A DNA stretch of 64,000 nt from the NCBI RefSeq assembly GCF_000215955.2, contig NZ_AFNV02000007.1, forward strand, positions 62,001-126,000. The letters are read 5' to 3'. Origin of the DNA: Salinisphaera shabanensis E1L3A. GTDB lineage: Bacteria; Pseudomonadota; Gammaproteobacteria; Nevskiales; Salinisphaeraceae. Positions 55,430-64,000 of this stretch are shown here, piece after piece; the first letter of the stretch is position 1; each line of letters opens with the position of its first letter. The notes under the pieces are model-generated. The model was not told the DNA's origin, made no database searches, and saw only the letters and a list, made by a program, of their open reading frames with translations. The position numbers and the translations under genes were made by a program.

Positions 55430-57514
55430 ATGAGCGAATACCATCATCTGGCTGAAAACAGCCCGGCTGCCCTTGTGCTGGTACGCCTGAATGGCACGAT
55501 CATCGCTGCAAACAATGCGGCGTGTCGCTTGCTGGGCCTCTATCGCCAGCAGATGGAACAGCTCACCGTCGATCAATGGCTGGCACGTCCGATCGAGCGT
55601 ACGCGCGATGCGTTGGCACATATCCGGGCGTCCAGCGGTACCTATATCGACGTCACACTGCGCCACGGCGAAGGGTTTGAGTTCTCGGCGCAGTTGAGCA
55701 GCCGGGTTTTTGAGCATCCCGCCCATGGCCGCGTTGCCAGCATTGTGCTTCGCTTCAATGCGGCGTTGGCGACGTCCGGCGACGAAGACGCCGATGTGGC
55801 GCAGGTCGCACTGGATCATATCGACGAGGCCGCGGTGCTGCTGGACTCGAATACGCGCATCCGTGCGTTGAATCCGGCCTATACGCGCATCACCGGCTAT
55901 GACGAAGCGGCGGCGCTCGGCCAGTCGCTTGAGCTGGGTGCCGCGCGCCGGGGCGCCGATTCCTGGGACGGGCTGATCGAGGCCATGAGCCCGGGTGAGC
56001 GCTGGACAGGTGAAGTGCAGAATCGACGCCGCAATGGCGAGCTTTATCCGGCCTACGTGAAGATCACAGCACTTGCGCCGAGCGAAGACGAGGCCGCGGC
56101 CCAGTTCGTCGTGGTGTTTCGCGATCTTTCGGCCGACAAGGCCTACGAGGCACGGATCGAATACCTCGCCCATTACGATACGCTCACCGGCTTGGCCAAC
56201 CGTACGCTCATCGAAAAGCGTGCCGAGCTGGCCCGTATCGCGGTGGCCCGTGACGGTCGCCATCTCGCGTTATTGTTTCTCGATCTGGACGGCTTCAAAG
56301 CCGTTAACGACTCGCTCGGCCATGCCACCGGCGACGAGTTGCTTCGTCATGTTGCCGATCGCCTGCGCAGCGCGGTGAGCAAAACCGATATCGTTGCCCG
56401 GCAAGGCGGCGATGAGTTCGTGATTCTGCTCGACTCTATTTCAAAACCCGAGGATGCCGCCTATGTGGCGGCGCGGATTCAGGAAACGCTACGGGTGCCG
56501 TTGACGCTCAACGATCAGACGGTTTTCACCACGGCCAGTATCGGCATCAGCTGTTACCCCGATGACAGCCAGGATCTGACCACGCTGTTGCGAAACGCCG
56601 ACATGGCTATGTATCGCGCCAAGCGTCAGGGCCATGGGCGCTATGTGTTCTATCGCCCAGAGATGGATGCCAACGCGCACTGGATGCTGCAGTTGCGCAA
56701 CAACCTGCATCGTGCGCTCGACCGCGATGAACTGCATGTCTATTACCAGCCGTTTGTCGATGTCGACTCCGGCACCGTGACAGGCATTGAAGCGCTGCTG
56801 CGCTGGCAGAACGACGAACTCGGCATGGTTTCGCCCGTGGATTTCATTCCGATCGCCGAAGAAACGGGGCTGATCATCGAGATCGGCCAATGGGTGCTGC
56901 GTGCGGCCTGCCGTGAGCTCCAGCGTCTGCACGCGCGCGGCTACGATCATCTACGCGTGGCGGTGAATCTGTCGGCCCGCCAATTCCGCCAGACCGATCT
57001 TGTGGCACAGATTGCGGACGTGCTGGCAGAGACGGGGCTCGCCAGCCGATATCTGGAGCTCGAGATCACGGAAACCGTCCTCATGGAGCAGGCGGGGGCA
57101 ACGCTCGATACGCTGCATGGGTTACACGAGCTGGGCGTCGCCGTCGCGCTCGACGATTTCGGTACCGGTTATTCCTCTTTGAGCTATCTGCGCCGCTTTC
57201 CGATTACCTATCTCAAGGTCGACAAGTCCTTTGTTGACGGCATACCCGGTGAAAAAGGCGATTTGACCATCACGCGTACTATCGTGGCAATGGCCCGTAG
57301 CCTGGGCATACGGGTAACGGCCGAAGGCGTCGAAACGGCGGCGCAGGGCAAATGGCTAAGGCATTGGAATTGCGAGGAGGCGCAAGGCTATTTATACAGC
57401 CTGCCACTCGCAGCCGACGATCTGGAGTGGCTGTTGTGCAACCACGACATGTTGCCGGTCAGTGGCGAAATCGGCACGCTTGCGGATAATCAATCTTCTG
57501 TACTCGAGGAATAG
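55430..57514 (+). CDS. PAS-PAS-GGDEF-EAL cyclic-di-GMP turnover protein
   Basis: A 694-aa cytoplasmic signalling protein without membrane helices. Two PAS-like domains (about residues 1-115 and 125-245) sense an unknown cue. The GGDEF domain keeps its catalytic R-Q-G-G-D-E-F (326-330), but the inhibitory RxxD site reads S-K-T-D, so product feedback is probably lost. The EAL domain has E-A-L (454-456), N-L-S-A-R-Q-F, E-I-T-E-T, D-D-F-G-T-G-Y-S-S-L and L-K-V-D-K-S, all needed for phosphodiesterase activity. Both activities may be present. It lies five bases before the kaiC-like gene, and c-di-GMP output is probably controlled together with that pair. Confidence 0.93.
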   Translation: MSEYHHLAENSPAALVLVRLNGTIIAANNAACRLLGLYRQQMEQLTVDQWLARPIERTRDALAHIRASSGTYIDVTLRHGEGFEFSAQLSSRVFEHPAHGRVASIVLRFNAALATSGDEDADVAQVALDHIDEAAVLLDSNTRIRALNPAYTRITGYDEAAALGQSLELGAARRGADSWDGLIEAMSPGERWTGEVQNRRRNGELYPAYVKITALAPSEDEAAAQFVVVFRDLSADKAYEARIEYLAHYDTLTGLANRTLIEKRAELARIAVARDGRHLALLFLDLDGFKAVNDSLGHATGDELLRHVADRLRSAVSKTDIVARQGGDEFVILLDSISKPEDAAYVAARIQETLRVPLTLNDQTVFTTASIGISCYPDDSQDLTTLLRNADMAMYRAKRQGHGRYVFYRPEMDANAHWMLQLRNNLHRALDRDELHVYYQPFVDVDSGTVTGIEALLRWQNDELGMVSPVDFIPIAEETGLIIEIGQWVLRAACRELQRLHARGYDHLRVAVNLSARQFRQTDLVAQIADVLAETGLASRYLELEITETVLMEQAGATLDTLHGLHELGVAVALDDFGTGYSSLSYLRRFPITYLKVDKSFVDGIPGEKGDLTITRTIVAMARSLGIRVTAEGVETAAQGKWLRHWNCEEAQGYLYSLPLAADDLEWLLCNHDMLPVSGEIGTLADNQSSVLEE

Positions 57515-57519
57515 GCCGC

Positions 57520-59241
57520 TTGTCTATGCCTGAATTCTTGGCAACCTCTCGTATGCCGACCGGTGTGGAAGGGCTGGATGCGCTGCTCGGCGGCGGTCTG
57601 CCGGACCAGCGGTTGACGCTGCTCTACGGTGGAACCGGCGTGGGCAAAACGGTGCTCGCGCTCGAAGTGTTGGTGAATAATGCCAAGGCGGGGCGCCCGG
57701 GCATTGTCGTGGGCTTCGAAGAGGGGCCAGAGGAACTCATCGAAAACCATGTCTCCTTCGACTGGGGGCTGGCCGAAGCGGCCGACACCAATATCCATCT
57801 GATGGCCGCGCGCGTCGAGGACGAGTTTCGCGATGTGGGTGCGTTCGATATTTCCGGACTGCTCGCCTCAATAGAAGCCAAGATCAAACAAACCGCTGCG
57901 CGTTGGGTTTTGATCGACGGCCTCGATGCGCTTCTGGGCACTCTCGGCGACCGCGTCGCGGCCATGCGCGAGCTGTTCCGGCTCAAGCACTGGCTCACGG
58001 ATTGTGGGGTTGCCGTGATCATGACGGCCAAGCTCGATGATCACGACAGCACCGGCACGACGCATTTTCGCGATATGCCTTACGTCGCCGACTGCGTCAT
58101 TCGGCTGCAAAATGCTGCCCATAAGCGCACATTCGCGCGCACCTTGCGGGTGGTTAAGCTGCGTGGCGGGCAGAGCAGCAGCGCGGAAATGCCGTTCGTC
58201 ATCCGTAGCAGCGGGGTGCTCGTAGCCGAGCGCGAAAACTATCCGCTCAAGGCCAAGGTTTTCGACGAACAGATCGGCAGCGGTATCGAGCGTCTGGATA
58301 CGATGCTGCGTGGCGGTCTGATACGCGGCAATAGCGTTCTGATATCGGGGCCGCCGGGGGCCGCGAAAACCAGCCTTGCCGCGTGTTTCGCACGGGAGAT
58401 GGCCGAAGCTGGCGAACGCGTGCTCTATATCAGCTTTGACGAGGCCGGAGAGCAGATCGTAGAGGATCTACAGTCGGTCAGTATCAATCTACGGCCGCAT
58501 GTCGACAGCGGTTTGTTGAAGATGCAGGGCGTTCTTGCCGGAGCCACGAGCGCGGAAGCGCATTACATCGATATCCATCATGCGATACGCGAGTTTGCTC
58601 CGCACCATGTCATCGTCGATCCGATTTCGGCATTGGTAAAGTCCGGCGGTCTTGAAATGGCGGTAGACGTGTCAGATCGCCTGCTCGATCTGGCCAAGGC
58701 GACGGGCATCACGTTCTACGTCACTGCGCTGTCCTCGGCGCAGGCGCAGGCGAGCGATATGGAAAGCCATCTCGCCAATATCGTGGACGTATGGATCGGG
58801 GTGGATTACTGCATCGGAGAAGGCGAACGAAACCGAGCGTTGTCGGTGATCAAGGCGCGCGGGATCAATCACTCGAACCAGATACGTGAGCTCACGCTCG
58901 ACGATAACGGGCCGGGGCTGGCGGACGTCTATATTGCCAGTGGCCAGATGTTGATGGGCTCGGCCCGGCTACGCGAAGAGCAGGAGTTCGAGCTGCGTTT
59001 GCGTGACGAACAACAAGCGCATGAGCGCGACCGCCGGCGGGTAGAGGCAGGCATCACCCAGACTCAGGAGCAGATCGCGACATTGACGAATCAGCTCGAT
59101 AAACAGCGCCTCGAACTTGAGCAGCTCGAGCATCAGGCTCAGGCCGAAGTGCGAAGCCGTGATCACGATCGGCGTCGTTTGCTGCACAGTCGCGGTGCGG
59201 ATGCCAACGACCACCGTTTCTCGGATGAGCCGTCACGATGA
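57520..59241 (+). CDS. KaiC-like double RecA-domain ATPase with coiled-coil tail
   Basis: A 573-aa two-lobed KaiC-family protein. I use TTG 57520, nine bases after GAGGA; ATG 57526 is an alternative. Lobe I has Walker A G-G-T-G-V-G-K-T (37-44) and catalytic Glu pair E67-E68; lobe II has G-P-P-G-A-A-K-T (277-284) and D307-E308. By motif alignment, residues equivalent to the KaiC phosphosites Ser431/Thr432 are A419 and N420 (E-S-H-L-A-N-I-V-D). The C-terminal ~95 residues form a charged coiled coil in place of the KaiC tail. It overlaps the kaiB-like gene by four bases. No kaiA is present, as is usual outside cyanobacteria. Confidence 0.92.
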   Translation: MSMPEFLATSRMPTGVEGLDALLGGGLPDQRLTLLYGGTGVGKTVLALEVLVNNAKAGRPGIVVGFEEGPEELIENHVSFDWGLAEAADTNIHLMAARVEDEFRDVGAFDISGLLASIEAKIKQTAARWVLIDGLDALLGTLGDRVAAMRELFRLKHWLTDCGVAVIMTAKLDDHDSTGTTHFRDMPYVADCVIRLQNAAHKRTFARTLRVVKLRGGQSSSAEMPFVIRSSGVLVAERENYPLKAKVFDEQIGSGIERLDTMLRGGLIRGNSVLISGPPGAAKTSLAACFAREMAEAGERVLYISFDEAGEQIVEDLQSVSINLRPHVDSGLLKMQGVLAGATSAEAHYIDIHHAIREFAPHHVIVDPISALVKSGGLEMAVDVSDRLLDLAKATGITFYVTALSSAQAQASDMESHLANIVDVWIGVDYCIGEGERNRALSVIKARGINHSNQIRELTLDDNGPGLADVYIASGQMLMGSARLREEQEFELRLRDEQQAHERDRRRVEAGITQTQEQIATLTNQLDKQRLELEQLEHQAQAEVRSRDHDRRRLLHSRGADANDHRFSDEPSR

Positions 59242-59570
59242 GCGAAGTAGAGGCCGGAGGGCACGGGATGGGAAACGAGGGTGCACGCGACGCGCTGCGC
59301 GTCTGTCTATTCGTGGCAGGCGATTCGCCCAGTTCTCGACGTGCTCGGCGCGCGCTCGAGTCGCTAATCGGCTCGCAGTCGAATGAGCAAAAGGCACAGT
59401 TCGAAGTGGTCGATGTGCTGCGCGAGCCCGAGCGCGCGCTCGAATCGAATCTGTTGGCCACGCCCACGCTGCTCATCGAACGTGGGGGACATGTCAGCCG
59501 CTATGTCGGTGACCTTCACGAGCGCGAGGACGTGCGCGAAGAGCTCTCGCATATGGCCGACAGCCCCTAA
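59238..59570 (+). CDS. KaiB-like thioredoxin-fold protein
   Basis: A 110-aa protein. After a 20-residue N-terminal extension come the KaiB motifs: C-L-F-V-A-G-D-S-P-S-S-R-R-A (KaiB: Y-V-A-G-N-T-P-N-S), V-V-D-V-L-R-E-P-E-R-A, L-L-A-T-P-T-L-L-I and G-D-L-H-E-R-E-D-V. KaiB binds the CI lobe of KaiC after a fold switch. ATGA overlap with the kaiC-like gene shows they are cotranslated, in C-then-B order, the reverse of the cyanobacterial kaiBC. Downstream genes are convergent, so this ends the operon. Confidence 0.92.
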   Translation: MSEVEAGGHGMGNEGARDALRVCLFVAGDSPSSRRARRALESLIGSQSNEQKAQFEVVDVLREPERALESNLLATPTLLIERGGHVSRYVGDLHEREDVREELSHMADSP

Positions 59571-59666
59571 GTCAACGAGGATAGTAGAAGGCCCGGGTGC
59601 GGCGTTTCGTTAAATGCCTCCACCCGAACAACGCGAGACAAGAGCAGCGGCCACGGCGCGGGCCGG

Positions 59667-60524
59667 TCAGCTGCGCCCCGCTGGCGAGTGTGGCTTGAGC
59701 CGAGCGCAGGTTATGCGTTCGTTGCCGCCGAGATCCGGCGTCGTCTTAACGGCTGACCATGTCGTGAGCATGGCTCGCACGGCCGCGCCCTGGTCGGCGC
59801 CGTGTTCGAGATACAGAGCGCCGCCGACATCGAGATGATCGCGCGCGCCGGCGACGATGCGCTGCAGGTCCGCAAGACCATTGGCGGGTGCGACCAGTGC
59901 CGCGTGTGGCTCGTGCTTGAGTTCAGCGGCGGCCAGATGACGATCGCCCGGCGCGATATAGGGTGGATTGGAGACGATGATATCGAAGCGCTTGTCCCCG
60001 ATCGCCTCGTACCAGCGCCCGAGAGCGAACTCGATCTGATTCAAACCCAGCCGCGTTGCGTTGTCTTGTGCACACGCCAATGCGCCTGCGCTCGCATCGG
60101 TGGCGGTAATCGACCAGGCTGGGCGTTCGCTGGCCAGCGCCAGGGCGATCGCGCCGCTGCCCGTGCCCAGATCGAGCAGCTGATGCGGCGCGCTGTCGTG
60201 GGCGTCGAGTACCGCCTCGACCAGCGTTTCCGTATCCGGACGCGGCACGAGCACGTCGGGCGTCACGCCGAGATCGAGTGTCCAGAAGCCGACCGTGCCG
60301 GTGATATAAGCCAACGGCTCACCCGCGGCGCGGCGTGCGACCAGCGCATCGAAACGGCGGCGCGGCGCGTCGTCGACGATATCGTGAGCGTGTACCACAA
60401 GCCAGCTATGATCGACGCCGAGCACCTGCTCGAGCAGGCGCTGTGCATCTAGATCCGGGCTGTCGCTATGCTCGGCCAGACGCGTGCGCGCAGCGCGGCG
60501 TAGCGCGTCGACGGTATTCGTCAC
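59667..60524 (-). CDS. prmC: Peptide chain release factor N5-glutamine methyltransferase
   Basis: A 285-aa SAM-dependent enzyme that methylates the GGQ glutamine of release factors. L-L-D-L-G-T-G-S-G-A-I-A-L-A-L-A is the SAM-binding motif and S-N-P-P-Y-I-A-P the N-P-P-Y catalytic motif. G-x-x-F-W-x-L and L-V-P-R-P-D-T-E-T-L lie between the N-terminal helical domain and the Rossmann core. GTG 60524, ten bases after the prfA stop, is the likely start; an ATG 54 bases upstream would lie inside prfA. The hemA-prfA-prmC order is conserved. Confidence 0.95.
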   Translation of the reverse strand: MTNTVDALRRAARTRLAEHSDSPDLDAQRLLEQVLGVDHSWLVVHAHDIVDDAPRRRFDALVARRAAGEPLAYITGTVGFWTLDLGVTPDVLVPRPDTETLVEAVLDAHDSAPHQLLDLGTGSGAIALALASERPAWSITATDASAGALACAQDNATRLGLNQIEFALGRWYEAIGDKRFDIIVSNPPYIAPGDRHLAAAELKHEPHAALVAPANGLADLQRIVAGARDHLDVGGALYLEHGADQGAAVRAMLTTWSAVKTTPDLGGNERITCARLKPHSPAGRS

Positions 60525-60534
60525 GACGGCTCGA

Positions 60535-61620
60535 TCAGGCCGCGCCCATTTCGGCGAGCAGATCGGCCTGGTGTTCACTGGTCAGGGCATCGACGATCTC
60601 TTCGAGATTGCCGGCCATTACATCGTCGAGCTTGTAGAGGGTGAGATTGATGCGGTGATCGGTCACCCGGCCCTGCGGGAAGTTATAGGTGCGAATACGC
60701 TCGGAGCGATCGCCGCTGCCGACGAGTTTCTTGCGCGTGGCCGCCTGTTCGCTGGCCTGTTTGTCCTGTTCGGCGGTCATCAGTTTGGTCTGCAGCAAAC
60801 TCATCGCCCGGGCGCGGTTCTTGTGCTGGGAGCGCTCCTGCTGGCATTCGACGACCACGCCGGTGGGAATGTGGGTGATGCGGATCGCCGAGTCGGTCTT
60901 GTTGATGTGCTGGCCACCCGCGCCCTGGGCGCGAAAGGTATCGACACGAATATCGTTGGCGTTGATATCGATCGCGCCGACTTCATCCTGCTCGGGCAAG
61001 ACCGCCACGGTACAAGCGGAGGTATGAATACGGCCTTGCGATTCGGTGGCCGGCACGCGCTGAACGCGATGCGCGCCGGATTCGAACTTCAGCCGCGAAA
61101 AAGCGCCGGTGCCGATCAGGCGCGAGATCACTTCCTTGTAGCCACCGTGCTCGCCTTCGCTGGCTGACAGGATTTCGACCTGCCAGCCCTGTTTTTCTGC
61201 GTAGCTGGAATACATGCGCAGCAGATCGCCCGCGAACAGCGCAGCTTCGTCGCCGCCGGTACCGGCACGAATTTCGAGATAGAGGTTGGCGTTGTCGTTC
61301 GGATCGCGTGGGATGAGATGCTTGCGTAGCGCCGCCTCGAGGCCGACAAGCCGCTCGCGCGCGTCGTCGAGTTCGACTTCGGCCATTTCGCGCAGTTCGG
61401 CTTCGTCCGAGTTCTCCATTTCTTCCAGGTCGGCCATTTCGTCGACCAGCGCGCGCCAGGCCCGATAGTCGGCGGACAGCGATTCAAGCTGGGCATATTC
61501 CTGGGACATGCGCCGGAACTTGTCCTGATCACCGATGACCTCCGGGTCGGACAGCGAGTGCGCGAGGTCTTCATGGCGTTCGACCAGTTCCTCGAGTTTG
61601 GCGCGCAGGGAATCTTTCAT
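60535..61620 (-). CDS. prfA: Peptide chain release factor 1
   Basis: A 361-aa factor that ends translation at UAA and UAG. The G-G-Q motif is in [10 protein letters not shown], and the codon-reading P-A-T tripeptide is in R-V-P-A-T-E-S-Q-G. Length equals that of E. coli RF1 (360 aa). ATG overlaps the hemA stop by four bases (ATGA), and prmC, which modifies its Gln, follows directly. Confidence 0.97.
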   Translation of the reverse strand: MKDSLRAKLEELVERHEDLAHSLSDPEVIGDQDKFRRMSQEYAQLESLSADYRAWRALVDEMADLEEMENSDEAELREMAEVELDDARERLVGLEAALRKHLIPRDPNDNANLYLEIRAGTGGDEAALFAGDLLRMYSSYAEKQGWQVEILSASEGEHGGYKEVISRLIGTGAFSRLKFESGAHRVQRVPATESQGRIHTSACTVAVLPEQDEVGAIDINANDIRVDTFRAQGAGGQHINKTDSAIRITHIPTGVVVECQQERSQHKNRARAMSLLQTKLMTAEQDKQASEQAATRKKLVGSGDRSERIRTYNFPQGRVTDHRINLTLYKLDDVMAGNLEEIVDALTSEHQADLLAEMGAA

Positions 61621-62930
61621 TCGTTGTCTTCTTTGGTCGTCTTGAAAACGGCGTGGTGCGCGTTGTAGGCGTGTGTTTCATTATCGAGCTGAAACAGATC
61701 ACGGGCGCTGGTCAGCAGTTCCTGCTGATGCGCACCGCGCGCCTTGCGCAGCGTCGCGCTTGGGTCGTGCATCAGTTTGTTGGTCAGCGTGTGGGCTAGA
61801 TAGGCGAGCACGTCGTCGGCGTTCTCGCCGCGCGCCAGTCGCCGCCGTGCCTTCGCAAGCACGTCCTCGCGGGCGGCGTAGGCCTGATGGCGCAGATCGC
61901 GAATGGTATCGATCGCCTGGCGCGAGTCCAGCCAGTCGATATATTCCTCGATGCGCCCATCGAGCATACCGTCGGCCAGCGTGGCCGCCTTTTCGCGCGA
62001 GCGGCGATTATCGTCGATGACGCTTTGCAGGTCATCCACCGAATACAGATAGATGTCCTCGAGCTTGCCCGCAGCCGGGTCGATGTCGCGCGGTACGGCG
62101 AGGTCGAGTGCGAACATCGGTTTGCGGCGGCGCTGGCGAACCGCGTCGCGCAGATCGTCGAAGTCCACCAGATAGCCGGGCGCCGCGGTCGACGAGATCA
62201 GCATGTCGGCTTCGGCAAGATGGGTCGCGACATCCTCGAGCGCGATCGCGTAGCCGTGATAGCGCGTGGCCAGTTCCTGAGCACGTTCGACACTGCGATT
62301 GGCAAAGATCATGCGTTGCACGCCCGCTTCGGCGAGATAGCGCGCCGCCAGATCGACGGTTTCGCCGGCACCAATGAACATGGCCGAGGTTTCCGACAGA
62401 TCGGCAAAGATCTGACGCGCCAGACTCACTCCGGCATACGCCACGGACACCGGATTGGCGCCGATCTCGGTCTGGCTACGAATCTGCTTGGCTACCGCGA
62501 AGCTGTGTTCGAACAAACGCGTGAGCAGCGGGCCGGCGCCACGCGCGGCACGCGCGCTGCGATAGGCGTTTTTCATCTGCCCGAGAATCTGCGGCTCACC
62601 GAGAATCATCGAATCCAGTCCGGCCGCCACGCGCAAACTGTGGCGTACGGTCTCGCGATCGCGATGAATATAGAAGTAGGGCGCCATGTCGTCGTCGTTG
62701 AGCCCGCGCTGTTCGCACAGCCAACGACGCAGGGAACCGTCGCCCGGGGCGTCGGTCACAGCATAGAGTTCGGTGCGATTGCAGGTCGACAGAATCGCGC
62801 CCTCGTGCACATGCGGCAGGCGCAGGAAATCGTCGAGCGCAGCATCGAATTGCTCGGGCGGAAACGCCGCGGTCTCACGGACCGATAGCGGGGCGGTGAT
62901 ATGGTTCAAGCCGACGGTCAGCAGCGTCAT
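61617..62930 (-). CDS. hemA: Glutamyl-tRNA reductase
   Basis: A 437-aa enzyme for the first committed step of C5 tetrapyrrole synthesis. [10 protein letters not shown] holds the active Cys, G-L-N-H is near the N-terminus, and [10 protein letters not shown] and G-A-G-E-T are the NADPH and catalytic domain signatures. The C-terminal dimerisation helices (D-S-R-Q-A-I-D-T-I) end the chain. It heads hemA-prfA-prmC and is divergent from a TPR lipoprotein gene. Confidence 0.97.
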   Translation of the reverse strand: MTLLTVGLNHITAPLSVRETAAFPPEQFDAALDDFLRLPHVHEGAILSTCNRTELYAVTDAPGDGSLRRWLCEQRGLNDDDMAPYFYIHRDRETVRHSLRVAAGLDSMILGEPQILGQMKNAYRSARAARGAGPLLTRLFEHSFAVAKQIRSQTEIGANPVSVAYAGVSLARQIFADLSETSAMFIGAGETVDLAARYLAEAGVQRMIFANRSVERAQELATRYHGYAIALEDVATHLAEADMLISSTAAPGYLVDFDDLRDAVRQRRRKPMFALDLAVPRDIDPAAGKLEDIYLYSVDDLQSVIDDNRRSREKAATLADGMLDGRIEEYIDWLDSRQAIDTIRDLRHQAYAAREDVLAKARRRLARGENADDVLAYLAHTLTNKLMHDPSATLRKARGAHQQELLTSARDLFQLDNETHAYNAHHAVFKTTKEDNE

Positions 62931-63010
62931 GGGGTTATTCTACCGCTACCGCCACTTACGCCGCGCGCTTTGCATAGCCGCTGGTTGGATCGTCGCGCTA
63001 TCATTGACTT

Positions 63011-64000
63011 ATGCATATTAACGACGTGAATGATACGGGCCGCGCTCGTGCCGGCTTGCGCTGGCGTGCGGCCGGTCTGTTGCTCGGTTGTGTTGTGCTC
63101 CTGGCCGCCGGTTGTGCGGGCCAGCCCGGCACGCATCCTGGCGCGGACGTGCGCATCGACGCCAATGCCGTGCCACCGAGCCCGGTGAGCCGGCGCGAGG
63201 CTTACGAATACCACGTGCTCGCCGGCGAAATGGCGATCCAGCGCGACAACCGCGCTCTGGCTGCGCGAGAATATGTGGCCGCTCTCGAATATTCCAACGA
63301 TCCGGCGCTAGCCAAGCGTGCAACGCGAATTGCGCTATTCGCAGAGCAGCCCGATCTCGCCTATCGCGCGGCTACCCTTTGGGCGCGTAACGAACCGGAC
63401 TCGCTGGACGCGCAGCGTACCGCCGCGCGCATGGCAGTGGCCAACGAAGACGCCGACGGTCTCGCTCTCTATGCGCCGGCGCTGGTTCAGGCAGCCGCCT
63501 CGCCGGATATCGGCTATCGCCTGCTGGCCGACGTGGTCAGCGGGGCGCCCAACGCCACCGATATGGTCATCGATACCTTGTCGAACATGGCGCAGGCCGA
63601 TAGCGCCAGCGCGCCGGCGCAGTACGCGCTGGGCGTGGTCGCACTGCGCTACGATCGCAGCGAGATCGCCGCCCGTGCGGCCGAACGCGCACTCGCACTC
63701 GATCCGAACTGGAACGATGCCGTGCTGCTGCAGGCCGGTGTATGGATTCGTGGCGGCGAAACCGCGAAGGCACAGCAGCTCGTCGACAAGCTGCCGGGTA
63801 ATGCCGTCAGTCGTGCGCAATACCATCTGGCGCTTGCGCGTCTTTTGATCGAGGCCGACGAGGAAGACGCGGCGCTCGGCGAGTTCGAACAGGCTACACA
63901 GCTGCAACCGGACAATTCCGACGCACGCTATGGTCTGGCGATTCTATCGCTGAGTCTGGGCCAGCTCGAACGGGCGGAAACGGCCTTCACCCGCCTGTAC
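63011..64000 (+). CDS. TPR-repeat lipoprotein, 3' end cut by window edge
   Basis: At least 330 codons are visible and the frame is open at base 64000. A basic n-region and hydrophobic core end in lipobox L-A-A-G-C (Cys 35), so the protein is sent to the envelope. The rest is Ala-rich with TPR-like repeats, clearest in D-P-N-W-N-D-A-V-L-L-Q-A and L-Q-P-D-N-S-D-A-R-Y-G-L-A-I-L-S-L. In gammaproteobacteria such a gene is divergent from hemA and followed by lolB and ispE, which would lie just beyond the window. It probably assists outer-membrane assembly; this is inferred from position and motif. Confidence 0.9.
   Translation, partial: MHINDVNDTGRARAGLRWRAAGLLLGCVVLLAAGCAGQPGTHPGADVRIDANAVPPSPVSRREAYEYHVLAGEMAIQRDNRALAAREYVAALEYSNDPALAKRATRIALFAEQPDLAYRAATLWARNEPDSLDAQRTAARMAVANEDADGLALYAPALVQAAASPDIGYRLLADVVSGAPNATDMVIDTLSNMAQADSASAPAQYALGVVALRYDRSEIAARAAERALALDPNWNDAVLLQAGVWIRGGETAKAQQLVDKLPGNAVSRAQYHLALARLLIEADEEDAALGEFEQATQLQPDNSDARYGLAILSLSLGQLERAETAFTRLY

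Noticed and set aside
54950-56263. A long minus-strand open frame antisense to the GGDEF-EAL gene and its leader
   Set aside because: No domain or ribosome site; the plus strand encodes clear PAS and GGDEF domains across most of it.

Overview
The window is a gene-dense, GC-rich chromosomal segment of a gammaproteobacterium. The support is a minCDE operon, the hemA-prfA-prmC block divergent from a TPR lipoprotein, the metG / rnfB / nth order, two tandem fadD genes, RNase T, Hda and PurM-PurN. The mix of class II PHA synthase, PHA depolymerase, fadD pair and lipid-type enzymes would fit a marine or halophilic lineage such as Salinisphaera or its relatives, but that placement is inference from gene content. 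I saw no rRNA, tRNA, IS element, prophage or CRISPR array; this is mostly core chromosome with a few accessory operons.

Layout. 1-3.5 kb: most of a very large Ig-like lipoprotein, truncated by the left edge. 4-9.3 kb (minus): ATP-grasp / alpha-E / zinc peptidase operon, then an EamA transporter and an alpha/beta hydrolase. 9.4-13 kb (plus): minC-minD-minE and a GMC oxidoreductase. 13.3-18.2 kb (minus): two acyl-CoA synthetases and a YihY membrane protein. 18.3-22 kb (plus): medium-chain-type polyhydroxyalkanoate cluster (synthase, a depolymerase paralogue that has lost its serine nucleophile, and an intact depolymerase). 22-29 kb: plsC, rnt, argG, an MFS carrier, an FKBP isomerase, an XRE regulator and an AdeT-like solute-binding protein with a two-operator promoter. 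29-36.5 kb (minus): pckA, two paralogous exported proteins of unknown function, gph, an FAH-family hydrolase, nth, rnfB. 36.7-45.5 kb: metG and mrp divergent, a frameshifted LysR gene, a DUF1127 protein, a quinone oxidoreductase, dcd, DUF3108, purN, purM. 45.9-55 kb: perM, a frameshifted hda, DUF2069, wrbA, arsC-like, a lytic transglycosylase, proS, a JAMM peptidase, a cation-transporter-like protein, an L,D-transpeptidase and an isocitrate dehydrogenase. 55.4-59.6 kb (plus): PAS-PAS-GGDEF-EAL protein, KaiC-like double ATPase and KaiB-like protein in one tight operon. 59.7-64 kb: prmC, prfA, hemA (minus) and a divergent TPR lipoprotein cut by the right edge.

The most interesting system is the 55.4-59.6 kb operon. 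It joins a cyclic-di-GMP turnover enzyme with apparently intact GGDEF and EAL motifs to KaiC and KaiB homologues, with no kaiA. The KaiC-like protein keeps both Walker A motifs and acidic catalytic residues in both lobes, but by motif alignment the two autophosphorylation residues of cyanobacterial KaiC are replaced by Ala and Asn, and it carries a C-terminal coiled-coil tail. This suggests an ATPase switch or timer for c-di-GMP output that does not use the classical phosphorylation cycle.

Other points of interest are the serine-less PHA depolymerase paralogue translationally overlapping phaC, the twin operator in the AdeT-like promoter, the orphan paralogue pair at 31.2-33.7 kb, and single-base frameshifts in hda and a LysR gene, which may be either real or sequence errors.
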